Source: Piscicola geometra
Taxonomy: Eukaryota > Annelida > Clitellata > Hirudinida > Piscicolidae
Assembly: GCA_943735955.1 (NCBI GenBank)
Contig: OX030956.1
Coordinates: 4,864,912-4,928,911, forward strand
Length of the DNA stretch: 64,000 nucleotides
Direction of reading: 5' to 3'
The notes beneath the pieces were generated by a model. It saw only the letters and a list, made by a program, of their open reading frames with translations. It did not search any database and was not told where the DNA came from. The position numbers and the translations under genes were made by a program. The first letter of the stretch is position 1. Each line of letters begins with the position of its first letter. Below, in pieces: positions 1-12,272 of the stretch.

Positions 1-1144
1 TGATGGCTATGAAGAATGTGATGGAAAAAAAGAAGAATGTTCCTAGCTGAGATTTTTCAATTGTTTTACATGAATTTATTAATGAGCTAGTGCAGTTACG
101 GATTGAGTAATGGAGTGATCTATAGAAGTTCTTTAGTGAAAACTTGTGATTCATGTTTTTGAGAAGAAGTTGCAGTGATAATGTCATGCAGCTATTTTTG
201 AAACTCTGTTTTGAAATATAAGCTCGTTTTAAAAGCGTAATTCCATAGCGGGTGTTTTTTCATGACTTACTCAGTGCTTTGAAAGTATTGTAATCGTGGT
301 AAAAATTTTACTTTATGAATATTTTAGAAATTGGTGTCAAACAGAAGAAAAAAGAGTCAATGAGACATTTGAAAGTTCACGAACACTTTTTAATTCCAGT
401 CCAAGACAGATGTCAGTTCTGTGTAATTGTAATCAAAATATATTATGCATAAGCTTGTCTAGCGGAAATCCTTTCAAACATTCAATTGCATAATTCTCTT
501 CTCAGAATTATTTTATAACATTTTAACTTATTATTTATTTAAACTTATTTAAATATTCATGCACAAAAAGAATCTCTTCAAGGCGGTTATGCTGAAAATA
601 GCTGAAAAACAAAGTTTTTTTTTTTTTAACTTTAAAAAAATTCAAAAGTTTTTACTTAATTTATTTAGTAAAAAAAATATTTTTCACAAACTAAATACAG
701 CTTTTGATGTTTCCTAAATTCAAAATCGTACATCAAAGCCACTATGTACACAGACCTATCAAAAAAAGACTTGAAAGGTATCTAGAAATAACATTTACGC
801 TCTCTAATTAATCTTTTTTTCGTTGAATTGTTTTGAAAACCTTTTTATCTCAATTTTATTATAAAAAAAGTTATTAGAGGAATGACATGAAGATAGTTAT
901 AGACTGTAACTTATAATTTCATGTCTTCTTCGACCGCATTCACGCTTGCAAACGAGCTCACGATCATGCATGTATAATGAATGAAGCTGATACATTCTTG
1001 CGGGTGAATCGTCCCTCAATCATGGGAGAAGTATGGGCTCATAGCTATAAAGCAAAAATCAATGCCGCATCAATATATGTGGATTTTTCTATCCAGAAAG
1101 ACAATATAAATAAGCTCTTTAGATAATAAAACGTTCCATTTATT

Positions 1145-1490
1145 TTGGGCAAAGCTTATTTTGGTTATGGAAAGATAAAGAGACTTGACGTAGACATAAT
1201 GAAGTGCTATGCCTTGATGGATGGCAGTCAAAAGAAAGAGAAAAACAACTTTAACAACAAAATGTCAACCATCTTACAAGATAGACCAAAGGGAAATATC
1301 ATTATTCTGATGGGTAACTTTAATGCCATGGTTGGAAGTGACAACTGATGGCATGAAGAAATCATTGAGAAGCAAGATTTAAGAAAAATGAATAAGAATG
1401 GGAAATATTTGACAGCATGTGCGATAAAAGTGATCTAATCAGTGAAAAAATGATTTTTCAAAGAAGGATACGCAAGGCTACTTGAGTGAT
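1145..1490 (+). mobile_element. LINE (RTE-like) endonuclease relic
   Basis: Decayed fragment of the apurinic-type endonuclease of a non-LTR retrotransposon. The 67-codon open stretch contains IIILMGNFNAMVGSDN, which matches the conserved GDFNA(K)VGSDN block of RTE-type elements, preceded by CYAL..GS where active copies have CYAPT. After a TGA at 1346-1348 the same frame continues with HEEIIEKQDLRKMNKNGKY, the region that normally follows. A further frame change gives IFQRRIRKAT near 1450-1485, the expected next block. Stops and frame changes mean it is dead. No reverse transcriptase was seen nearby. Confidence 0.75.
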
Positions 1491-2051
1491 ATAAAAATAA
1501 GTAAAAGATGTAATATTATTGTGAATGGTTGTCAATCTAAAAGCGTGTTGAAAAGATGTAATTTGAGTCATTAAACATAAAAGCTAACGTTTTTCCAAAA
1601 AAATGGACACAGTCATTAAAGACTCTTCAATAATTATTACTCATTGGTTCTTTAACAGTCACGATCATCCCATCGAATGATATGTCATTCCATCCTACTC
1701 TTTTAGCTAGATTTCTCAATTTATAATGGAAAATACATTCCTTGATTTAAATTAACGTTGACATTTTTATAAAAAATCAACAGTACTATTTACAAACCCT
1801 TATGTTGCCCGCAAAAAACAGCAAAGTACTGAAGACACAAATCATCTGAAAAGCAGATCCTATCTCTCATGCATTCACTTGCTTCGAGCAGTGGCATTTT
1901 GGCTTAGATGCATGGAATTTTTTGTCAATTGGTTTTGAGAGCTTTTGCATCTCTTTCACAATTTTTTTTAAAGTAACGAGTTTTCATACCAGCTCCATAA
2001 AGACAATATCATAGTTGTTGTTCCAGCCCAGAGCACTTTGGCGAAATCTAT

Positions 2052-2136
2052 TTATATCCGATTAATGCACAGTGTGTACGCCTTGTACAGCCGCTCATCC
2101 TCTGCCTCGTACGTCATTTTCTTCTTGACCACTCGT
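2052..2136 (-). CDS. possible terminal coding exon, unknown protein
   Basis: On the minus strand an acceptor (..aatagaacag) is followed by 28 codons ending in TAA. They read RVVKKKMTYEAEDERLYKAY and then TLCINRI. This short island is GC-richer than its surroundings and charged, as coding exons are. It lies 4 kb downstream of the SK-channel exon on the same strand, but its entry phase (one base) does not fit the phase-0 end of that exon and the sequence does not resemble an SK carboxyl end. It may be the last exon of another gene or chance. Confidence 0.22.
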
Positions 2137-5100
2137 CTGTTCTATTAAATAAAAAAAATTCCAATTTGAAATTTTTTCATTCACGCTTAGGCAAGAACTG
2201 ACACGACGTAGGATTAAAAATTAATTAATTTCTACAGTCTTCTTTACCTCATACACCTTCATTTATTTTTTCTCAAACATATTTTTCTTCATTTTCTTTA
2301 TGATCCCAGCAGTTTAGCATTCTTGATCATTAGAGATTCTTCGAGAACACTTCAAGGATATTAATGGAGCGAATGAAAAACGAACCTGCTAAAGATTTGT
2401 TTTCAACTGAGAGTTTTTCCTTACTTTTTACTTTGAAAAAATCTTGTTGGATGATTTTTCAATAATCTACTTTAAAAAGTATGTACTTGAATTGTAAATA
2501 ATAATGTTTAAAAAAAATTTTTATTCAAATTCTAAATGATTTTAATGATTAATCACAAGCTTCAAATTGTAAACTTTGCGAAAATAACTTAAAGACTTTT
2601 TTAAATTACGCATGAGCTTGTGGCTACACTCTCGTGGAACTTGTCAAAAGAAAGAAGTCTATTGAGTAATTTCCATTCACAATAACAAGCTGCGCAATTA
2701 TCAATAATTAGCCAATCGGTCACCAAATGCTCTTAAAAAGCTGGAGAACCAATGCTGCAGTCACTTATTCAATTTACTGCGCTGGCTGGTGATAAATAAC
2801 AGCCACTGTTATCACTGCAGTCTCGAGTGAAATAGTCACGGCTATGTGACAGGCTTTGTGCACTCATATGATCCTTCTTATAATCTCAGCTGTTTTCAAA
2901 TGTCGCTCTAAAGAAAATGATGAATAGTGTTTTTTTATATTTCCAAAACAGCATTGCAGTTTTTCTCATTTGTTTCTGAAGTTTTTGAAACCACCTGTTT
3001 TCAAGGATAGTGTGATGGTAATAAAGCTAGCAGTCGATGACAAGACATATTGCGTTAGATTTTATGGCTTAGAAATAATTAAACATCACAGAAACAAACT
3101 AGCATGAGAAGAATGCAGTGTTATAAAATTTATTTCGAAACAAATAAAAATAAACAAAAGTTTTTATAATTATAAAATAGTGAGATTTGAGATTTTTCAA
3201 GCTAATTGCAGTGGCATGTAGGGTTAAAAGAAAAATGAAAGTGATGTTTTGCTTTCAAAAGCACTTGGTTAATTGGTACTTTCTCAGCCATTAGAATCTT
3301 GTTTCTAATTTTTTGCCGTTTTCCAAACTATTCCTATATTTTTATAATATTTTCACGCTTGCAATCAATTGTATTGCTAAAAGGCATGCTAGAATTTTTG
3401 AATAAATATTCGCTTAAATGCTTGAAATTTTGAAACTATTTGGAAAAGTCCATTGTCTTACTGAATGAATAATTATTTCAAAGCTTCATCAGCGGTTTTA
3501 AGCAACAAGAATTTGAAGGAAACGACAAATGAAATTCGAAAAAACTTGAAGCTTTAAATTTATTCTTATTTTTTTTTAGTCTATAACGTTCACAGCTTGA
3601 CAGACGCAGGCCATGTTACAATGGTTCTGAGAACCATGGTTCTTATGCCCCAGAAACGCCCCTCCACACGACGTACACATCTCTCAATGCATACGTCGCA
3701 AACACCGCGTCATAAACACTAGGTATATGATAGTTCACTGTTGCCTATCAGGGATTCGAACAGGCGACCTTTAAGTTGCAAGTCCGACGTCTACCATCTA
3801 AGCCATCCCCGCTCCCTGACTAAAAGCTTTTTTTATTAAATTAAAAACACATAAAGGAAAAAGAACTATGATTCCCAAGCAAGATAAATAGTAACAATTA
3901 TTTTTTAACAAAAAACTTGTCACCAAAGATTTTTTCAACCCATTTTAGAATCAGCTCACGTTTTACTGGAGCAAACATTTCTTTTTTGCTAACTTCACTT
4001 CACACCAGACTTAATAAACCACATTTTCAATTAAATAAACTTTTATTTAGTGTTCGATTATAAAAATAATAATAAAATTATTCAAACTTCTGCTATTTTT
4101 TGATTAATATGAAATGCTGAAAAAATAAAATATACTTTGGAAAAAACAAATTAGATTTGCAAAACTTTAAGGACATATGAATGCAGCATCCATGAAACAT
4201 AAACTTGCGTTATATTCACTGAATTATTGTTTATCATCTTTCAAATGCTTCTTTTTCTAAATATTTCAATTAGTATTCCTATTATTTCAATTATCTTCAG
4301 CCATTATCTGCCTGTTGGCCGTTTTCTAACAATTTACAGCTGTTTTTATTAACAAAATACATAAAGCCTCGTTCTAAAAAGGTCTCCACACCATGCTATC
4401 CCTCTGTAATGTTGTTACGCCGTGTTTTTATGCTGATAATACTAAGCATATTGGGTCGTTATGACATTGCAATCAAAAAGATGATTAAGGAAGTGAATTG
4501 GACGATATCATCAATCATGCCGCCAATTGAAGCGGTCTTTCACGTTGTTTTACGAATTAAACAAAATATTTTATGTAACTAGAAAAATAGTAAATTCAAA
4601 GCTGAAATGTATGAGAAAAAAAAAGAGAAATAAATAAATAGAGCAAATAAAGAAACAGAAAAGAAAAGAACACAATGGAAGAAGATTGAGGTGGTGGTGC
4701 TTCTAAGTGTGCCAGAAAGCTCACAAGAGGATTATTGAATGGAGTTTCAAACTTGAAAGACTCTATAAGCTTATAGACATTGAAAAAATGCTGGCAGCAG
4801 ACGATGAAAAAGTAATATGTATGTATTTTGCCATGAGATTGTCTCGGAAACAACACACAATGACTTTGGAGCCTTCAAAAGAATTTTTAGTCGGATCATT
4901 TTGCCTCACATCCAAGTTTCTTTTGTTTAAAATCTTGATGAAATGTTTAAATTCATTTATTCAAAAAGCCACAATCATCTACTTGAACCCAAAACCAATA
5001 TGGTTGTCCTCAGTCCTATTTACTGCTGCAGCATGCAATGAATGACTATTACTACAGTTACTACAGTTCCTGCTATAACTAATAGAGATATTGTAGAAAA

Positions 5101-6215
5101 ATTTAAATATTCATCTAAAATTCACAAAGTATCTAATATATTATTTTTTTAAACTAAATTAAGGTACCAAAAATAGTTTTTTTCACATCACCAGACTCAA
5201 CAAAGCACATTTTCCAGCATACTGAATCCTTGATTAGAAGTTAAGTCTGGAACTCATAACTGATAATTTAGATTATTTTAGGTTTTTTCAATTTTTATTT
5301 AAAACCAAGCTTTTCACAAAAAAAATATTTCGTCCAATTTCGTTGATTTAATTGAGCATTTGCACAGAAATATAACATTAAAGTAATATTTGGAAGCATA
5401 AAACAGTTTTATTTGTTCTAATAATGAGTTTATTATTTTTATTATTTTTTAAAATAAATTGTTCAATATTTCTAAGCGAGTGTTTTCATTCTTCATGAAA
5501 TAGGCATCATTGATGCTCCTAATGGAATGGTCTCAGTTTCAAGTGTTAGAAAAGGCGTGAGAAGAAGAATGCTTATTTCGGAGCTAGATTTAATGAAAAC
5601 ATAGGAAGTAACAGTAAAAAAAAATTTAACAACTGAGTGAAGAAGATTATAAGTGATGGTTAATTCAAAAAAGGAACATTGCAGTCAAGTTTCAAGCTTG
5701 ATTGATTTAATACGAAATGTTGACTTTTCTAGTTAGCCAAATATATGCTTAAAGTATTGAAACTGCTTTAAAACATTGCATGTGCTATTAATTAGATTCT
5801 TTTGATGCTCTGATATTAAAAACACTTCAGATGGTATAAATAAAGTAAAAAAACGTCTTTTGAATTTGTAAGGAAATCTTATTTGAGATCTATTCATTAT
5901 TTTCCTGGAAAAATTTGGGTTACGTGCTTTAGGCTCTAATGAAGCAAGTCTCTAAAGAGTCAAATTAAATAGAACTCTTTTAATTAAAGTTTCAGAAACT
6001 GGTTATGAGGACGAAAACTTTTGCACGTGCATTATAAATTACGGCATTCAATCTATCCTGCCAAACGAATTTCTTAAAAGACTTTTATCTGTTTAGATAT
6101 TCCGCTTCAAAAATAACAGTATTTAACGAAACGGCCGAATTATAAAGATTCAAAGATTGCTTTAGTGCTGGATTCTCAGGATAGAATGACATGTAGAAGC
6201 TGGGACTTGAGGTAC
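2137..6215. other. no gene seen except a SINE; presumed SK intron
   Basis: AT-rich sequence with frequent stops in all frames. The open stretches at 4596-4856 (minus) and 4707-5045 (plus) overlap each other and show no family resemblance or usable splice borders. I searched the minus strand for later SK-channel exons (S2 to pore, calmodulin-binding region) and saw none. The only structured segment is the tRNA-headed SINE at about 3600-3815. Confidence 0.4.
3600..3815 (-). mobile_element. tRNA-derived SINE, minus strand
   Basis: A GC-richer block in AT-rich surroundings. Read on the minus strand it starts with a tRNA-like head: box A TGGCTTAGATGG (3794-3805) and box B GTTCGAATCC (3752-3761) are near-perfect RNA polymerase III promoter boxes at tRNA spacing. 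The acceptor, anticodon and T stems do not pair properly, so it is not a working tRNA gene. About 140 nt of unrelated body follows the head. This is the usual plan of a tRNA-derived SINE. Its body differs from the element at 60470, so it is a separate family. Confidence 0.6.
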
Positions 6216-7925
6216 CTTGGAATAGATGTTGGCCATGCAAAGCTCCGTCTCGAGGATCATGCAGAGAATGCCGAAGAGGGCAGCAATCAGACACAAGTTA
6301 GAGACCATTCTCCGCCTGTCGCTCAAGATCTTCCTCTCTCCCAGCTTGAAACCCACGTTTGAAAAAGCCAGAGGTGCTAGGAGGTGCTCACTGGTTTTGG
6401 AGCTGATTGGCAAGTTGTTGTTGCTGTCGAGGCTGAGTTGACCGTCGTTTGATTTGGTGTGGAGTCGGTTGTGTGTGTGGAGAGAATATTGTTTGTTGAA
6501 GGAGTACTTGGACGCCTTGGTAGATTTTTTTTCCAGATCAGAAAGACTCCTTGTCTTCAAGGAGGCTGGGTTAACACACGTCAGAGGTCGGTAGTGGCAC
6601 GAATGATCTGAAAGCCTTGGTTTCTTCTGGGTTGAGTGATTTCTAGACCTGAAAGCTGAACTGCTGAAACAAACTGCTTTCATGGCCATTTCTGTTACAT
6701 TATCGTTTTCAACATGGGGGTTTGCCTGTTGAGTTGCTGTGTTGTATACTGTGAGTTTGCTGCTTGAGAAAGTCTTCGAGAGAGGCTTGTTTTCTTTGTT
6801 TTCCTGATGAAAGTTTGTCGGCGTAAGATATGTCTGTTTGCCAACAGAGTTTCTGTTCACATTCAGCTCTATAGGTTCAAGGGCTTTGAATTCTTTGGAG
6901 CAAAATCTTTCATCATGGAGTTGAACATTCTTCTTTTGGCTGACTTCACGTTCATAGAACTGGTTTTCATTTGATTCTTTTTGGTAAAACATAAATTCTT
7001 TAAAGTTATCATTGAGGTTTTGTTCACCAGTATGCCCTTTACATGCCATCAAAGACCAACCAACTTTCTCTTTTTCACGATTTTCTGGCATTTGCTGATT
7101 TTGATTTTTAAAGTTTGCACTACTGCATGTTCTGTCATTCAGTTGATGTTTTGCTTCATTTTTTCCGAATAGCTTTTCCAGACTGCTTTTCTCTTTTTGA
7201 CTGCTTGAAGTATCTTTCAACTTTTTTGTTTTCAAAACTTTTCTAAAATTTAAATCGTTTTCTAAATGATGCTTGTGCAATGAGACTGGGTTTCGGCATG
7301 CTTTTTCATTTTGTTGTGCTAGCTGTTTAGAAGAATCCATCGCATCACATTCTTCATATTTAAAGTTGAATCTTTCTTTTTCGACCGTCGACTCTGCACT
7401 TTCAGAGGGACAGACTTCCTCTTTGCATGGAGCATCTAACAACTCTTTCATTGAATACCCTCGAAAGTTCTCGCCACGTTTATTGAAATAGCCACGACAG
7501 CCAAGCTGCAATAACCCTGCTACCAACTGCATTCGTTTACGGAAGAGTTTTTGTGAAAGGTTGCAGTGGCCACGAAAGTAAAGCGGGCGCTGAAGAGAAG
7601 GACGTTGATGACGATAACGACGACCATGATGACGATTCATACAGCGTTTCATAAAGCAAAAAGTATGGTTAATTCTTGCTTTTTGAAAAGAGGAAGGAAA
7701 ATGAAGGTCTGACGAAAGAATGAATAAAGGAAGGGGAAGAGAAGAAGAAAAAAGATGGAAGGGGGAAGGAGAGATAGACAATGAATGTGGAAGGGGATGA
7801 GAGAGAGGGTTTGAAAGGTAACGATGGTCGTAGGGAAGATTCATGGAGGCGAGGCAAAAGCTGCTCATTTGTCGTTCCGTTTTATGTCGCATGCCTAATG
7901 GGCCTCGGAAGGCTTCTTGATGCAA
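6216..7925 (-). CDS. KCNN: SK-type Ca2+-activated K+ channel, first coding exon (partial gene)
   Basis: Amino-terminal exon of a small-conductance calcium-activated potassium channel, a calmodulin-gated tetramer in the plasma membrane that gives after-hyperpolarisation. The diagnostic part is at the exon's 3' end: NVGFKLGERKILSDRRR followed by the S1 segment LIAALFGILCMILETEL. This matches the SK block LG.R..L...R.R..........FGI..M.IETEL. The exon is taken to end after ..NIYSK at 6216, where a GTACCT donor lies at 6215-6210 (phase 0); the open frame beyond is intron read-through. The frame is open from 7925, which is a TTG; the first ATGs are near 7892 and 7868, and another at about 7655 follows a pyrimidine-rich, low-complexity stretch. 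The true start and the upstream UTR border are therefore unsettled. The roughly 450-550-residue cytoplasmic region is polar, rich in Ser, Asn and Lys, and probably disordered. S2-S6, the pore and the calmodulin-binding domain are not in the window. Confidence 0.72.
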
Positions 7926-9404
7926 ATCGTAAATTCAAATGCTGCTTTTGATCTGGTTGCTCTTTATAGAAGTGTTATGGAAAAAAATTTTCTTCGTATG
8001 ATTCAAGATTTTAACTGACAGTAGGTTGTGCCGTCAAGTTCAGTCTTAAAGTTTCAGCGAAGAACATGGGATTACAGTTTTATTTTGAGATTTGCATGAT
8101 TATAAATGTTTTTTGTGTTATTAAATATTTTGAAGAGATTGTTTTGATCACATACATACTTTGTTTTGAGAGACAGTTTAAATTTATATTTCAATAGCTT
8201 TTTTTAAAGTTACTTTTTTTAAGATTTCAATCAAGCTTTTTTTTATCCCTTCAGCAAACAGTTATCAGCAAATCAATCGATTTTACTATTTGATTGTCTT
8301 TCGCTTTTAAGTGTTGATTAAATTAAAGATATTGATCTTAGAATTTTTACATTCAGATCATTCAAAATTTTCAATTAGTCAAAAATGACGTGTTTAATAA
8401 TTTGATTGCGTTCTCAGCGGAGAATTAGAATTATGTTTTCAGTTTTCTTCCAAAGGCTTTCAGCTACTGTGTTCTCTCTAGAATAGGCAGAAGGTCGTCT
8501 TGCTTCTTATATCTGCCTGCTTTCCGCTTTCATATATGTTCGTGATTGCATGCGTCCTTGTTCCTAGCCATATATCTTCTTTATCAACCCTTTTTCAATA
8601 GATTTCTTATGGTTTTTAAAATAGGTATTTATTATTCATTTAAATATCAACTTGTCTATTTATTATAGCCAATTATACGAGTATATTTGATTGGCTTCTA
8701 GTTTTTAAAATATTCGGATTTATTCTAGCATTTGCGGAAGATTCAGCATTAATCTTTCATCCAGGTCGATTCATCTAAATAAATTATTGAAGTTTAACAA
8801 AAATTTTATTTTATTTTATTAATTAAATTGATCATGTTTAGCTAATAATATATATCAATGTAATTTTTTAAAGCTATTTAATCTATTAATTATTTGTTTT
8901 CAAAGTATTTGTTAGCAATTTCGTTAAGATTTATTAGATTATAGATTATATTTTATTAACATTCTTTGGTTCTCTGCATAAACAGATTTTTAAAGTTTTA
9001 AACAGCTTTGCTTTTTCCGGAATAACAGACAGGTTTTATATCTTTTGTTCTAAATAACTCTTTTTTATAATTAAGATTTTATGTGGTAATTTCATAATGC
9101 TTTAACAAATTGTCATTTTATCTTTACTCTTTGTATGCGTTAAAAATTAAGTTAAAATTGTTAACTTGAAAACGAAATGTAAACATTTTCAAAATGACCT
9201 TTTCATTGTAATTCTTATTCGTCAGTGGCTGATATCTTCGCTACACCAATATTCTCAATAATTACTTTTTCAATAGTTTATTTAATGATTATATTTTAAT
9301 CTAACAAACTTATAAGTTTAAATTCATATCTTAACTTATTAAAGTTTAATGATTAAACGATTAAATAAATTTTCGTAATTAATCGCTTCGAAATATGTTC
9401 CTAG
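7926..9404. other. intergenic, nothing recognised
   Basis: AT-rich DNA between the divergently transcribed SK-channel exon (minus) and the first PEBP-like gene (plus). It should hold both promoters, but I could not single out a core promoter element. No open frames or repeats of note. Confidence 0.4.
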
Positions 9405-11910
9405 ATGATACCGCTTAAACTAAAATACGAAATACTGTTGGTGCTGTTAGCACTGATAACAGAGCTAGACTCATGTAAAGACGATCCTGATAACGCTGGC
9501 AATTACAGTGATTTAAACAGCTGCTTTAAAAGTTTAAACTACAAATTTATTTTACCGGATGGCTTAGAAGTTACTTGTGGACAGCATGTGTTAGCCAATC
9601 AAATTGTATCCAGTCCTTCTTTTCTCATTAAAAGTGCCAAAGTATGTTTTCTTCAAAAGTTATAGACTTTTTCTCATATAAATGTTGGTAATAAAATATT
9701 TAATTTTTGATTAGATAATAAATTTAATTTTTTGCGAATGACATATTTTTTAAAATTTTTAATAAAATTTGTTTCAAATCAGGGAGAAGAATGGTTTCAC
9801 GTTTTAATGTACGATACTGATGTTCCTAAACATATTATTGGATGGTTGAACTGGGGTCTGGTCAACATTCATGTTAGGAAGAATTTTATGCGAACTCTTG
9901 ATGCTTTGTATAACAGATGGGTTAATAAATAAATAAACGATAAAATACAAAGTTCATTAAATAAAAATGTGAATGTAGAATAAAGATCATGAAAATGCCA
10001 AAAGGGGTCAAAAGCAAGGAGTGGACTGATGACTGGAGACCAAATCATGAGTTGAAACATTTATTTCTGACCATTTCAATATATTTGAAACTCTATGAAT
10101 AAAATTAAACGGTCAATATTGACTGCTTTATAGGTTACAAAGAGCCAGTTCTTGTGCCAAGATACAATCCACAAGTGTTCCACTTCGCTGTTTTCGAAAC
10201 TTCTGAGGAAGTCAACCCCACCATTATTCACGAAAGAGGCATGTTTGACTTGGAAGAGTGGTCTGATGCCAATAATGTGTGCAAGTCCCTCATTATAACC
10301 TTCCAATACCAAGTTTCTCGTGAGTTTATTACACCTGAAACCCGTTATAACTTTGAAATACCAGAATCTTCAGACATTCACAGTTTTATAACACTATATT
10401 ATAAGACGAAAATTTTTTCCGTTTTTTTATTTAAGCTTTTCAAATGTATATTTAAAAACTTTAATTTCTATGCTGGCCAATAAGAATTCGTTGAAATAAT
10501 ACCTTCATTTTATATCAATTGAAAAAATAAATCTTCTACTGTCTGAAGATTTTTGTATTTTACTGTAGTTGCTGCTGCTAAATATGTAGGTTCATTATTA
10601 TTTGACCTGAACCAATTAGTATACGCACGAGATTTACTCCCAATACAAAACATGACATATCAAACCCCTCCCACTCACTCAAAAGTGGTGTTAATTCAAT
10701 CTACCATAATAATGGAGTCGGGATATTTCCAGGGATGTGCTTTTAACATTAGTGGTTCAGGTCAATTAATAACGTACCAGTTATTATAATAATATTGGTA
10801 ACAAAATTATTAATTTTGTTTAGTCATCCATCTGACATCATTTTCCCATATTCTTTTGTAGTTAATGACCGCCTCTACAAGGTATCTAGTAAAATTTTGA
10901 GTAGAAAAAACTATTAGAATATATTTATTATAAACATGCTGATATATTTATTTTCACCTTCAACTTTGTTCATTTTAAAAAGATCAAAACTTCTTTATCT
11001 TCAAAACTTTCGGTAGATGATATGATTATAGCATGGCATTCCCTTCAAATCTATTCTCACTTAATTCTCATTGCTTCTCTGACTTTTAGTTAGAAGGGCC
11101 GGAGGGGAGCCCTGCACACGCTTTCAATATTTTTGCCTTTTACCTCTTTAAATTATATATAGATATATAGATATATATATATATATATATATCTTTTCCC
11201 TTCTTTTATATCCCTTTAATTTTTCTCTTCAACCTAGTTAATTTTAATAATTTCGTGGCAATATAACCATCAGTATATCATTTTTATAAATAAAATTAGT
11301 TTATAATAAAATATAATCCGTTTGGGTTTTTATATAAAAATCAGGGGAGGTTGAACGTCACCACAATATTCATACATAATCTTTTCTTTCCTCAAGCCAC
11401 AGAAAAGTATTGTCTTGGATGAACCAGTGGTATGAAACTTACTACATTCGGTATTCACATATTTATTATTTTAAATATTCTGCTAAATGGATTCTCTGCA
11501 GATGTCTTATGAACCTGTGAACATCTACAATCGGGAGGTAGGTTCTTTCAGTGTCGATGCTTCTTTAGAGTATGAAGTGCTCAATTTTTTTTTCGTAATT
11601 TATGAAACATATTAATAAACCTTTTTTTAAATTCTGCTGCATTGTCATAAAGTAGCAAGTGTCAAGTGCTCAGTGAAAACATTCTATTCATATTATATTA
11701 TATTTGTTATTTCCATAGTAGTCAACGCAATCTCTAACCAATGAGCCTGTCGCTTCCGGAGAGAAAATTCTAAAAGTGAGTTATGTATAAAAAAAGTCTA
11801 ATTATTTGATTTCAACCACCCAGGTGAGGGTGAGGTCCTCAGAAGGAAGATGTGCCGTGTTGAAGGTGCAGACAGTGTTGGCACTTACATTCGTTGTTTT
11901 GGCCTCATAG
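9405..11910 (+). CDS. secreted PEBP-like protein with GPI-like tail, paralogue 1
   Basis: Ten exons join in phase to 267 codons: 9405-9641, 9783-9872, 10005-10050, 10134-10319, 10569-10589, 10862-10881, 11403-11429, 11502-11537, 11722-11775, 11824-11910. A hydrophobic signal peptide (ILLVLLALITELDSC) starts the protein. Residues about 80-190 resemble the phosphatidylethanolamine-binding protein fold: WFHVLMYDTDVP matches the DPDAP block, WGLVNIH the V.NI block, and YKEPVLVPR..FHFAVFE the Y.GP..H.Y.F.VFE block. The HW histidine of classical PEBPs is replaced (GWLNW). A low-complexity stalk follows, coded by very short exons. The end, RCAVLK then a hydrophobic run ending at the stop, resembles a GPI-attachment signal. 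Exon 3 uses a poor acceptor (ccaaaag) but its length of 46 nt and its sequence match exon 3 of the neighbour. The donor of exon 5 could also be at 10586, which would break the phase. The ligand is unknown. Confidence 0.68.
11155..11192. repeat. (TA)n microsatellite
   Basis: Alternating AT tract with two AGAT interruptions, in an intron of the first PEBP-like gene. Confidence 0.85.
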
Positions 11911-12272
11911 TTTTGCAAACCATAGAGTTCTAGATATCCATGAGCAAACGGTCATGTCTCGCTGTTGTTTTTGCTATTACATTTTGGTTCGTTCTTTCAA
12001 ATTATTTTAAGTTTCATGACGAGTATTTCATTTTAATGAATAATCTTCACTGCTAGTTTCATTATATTATAATTAAAATAGAAAACAAGATTTTATTAAA
12101 AAAAACTTAGTTTTGAATAAATGTTAATTAGGAAAAAATAAAATAAATGGAAAAGATTTTTTAGAAATTGAAATAGAAAAATATATATTCGTGTTATTTT
12201 GTTCTTTTATTGTAAAGAATCTTTTAAGCGTCACAAATAAAAAAACAAATTAATTCAAAATATTTAAAAACA

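Noticed and set aside
3737..3815. Functional tRNA gene
   Set aside because: Boxes A and B are good, but the acceptor, D, anticodon and T stems do not pair, so a SINE head is more likely.
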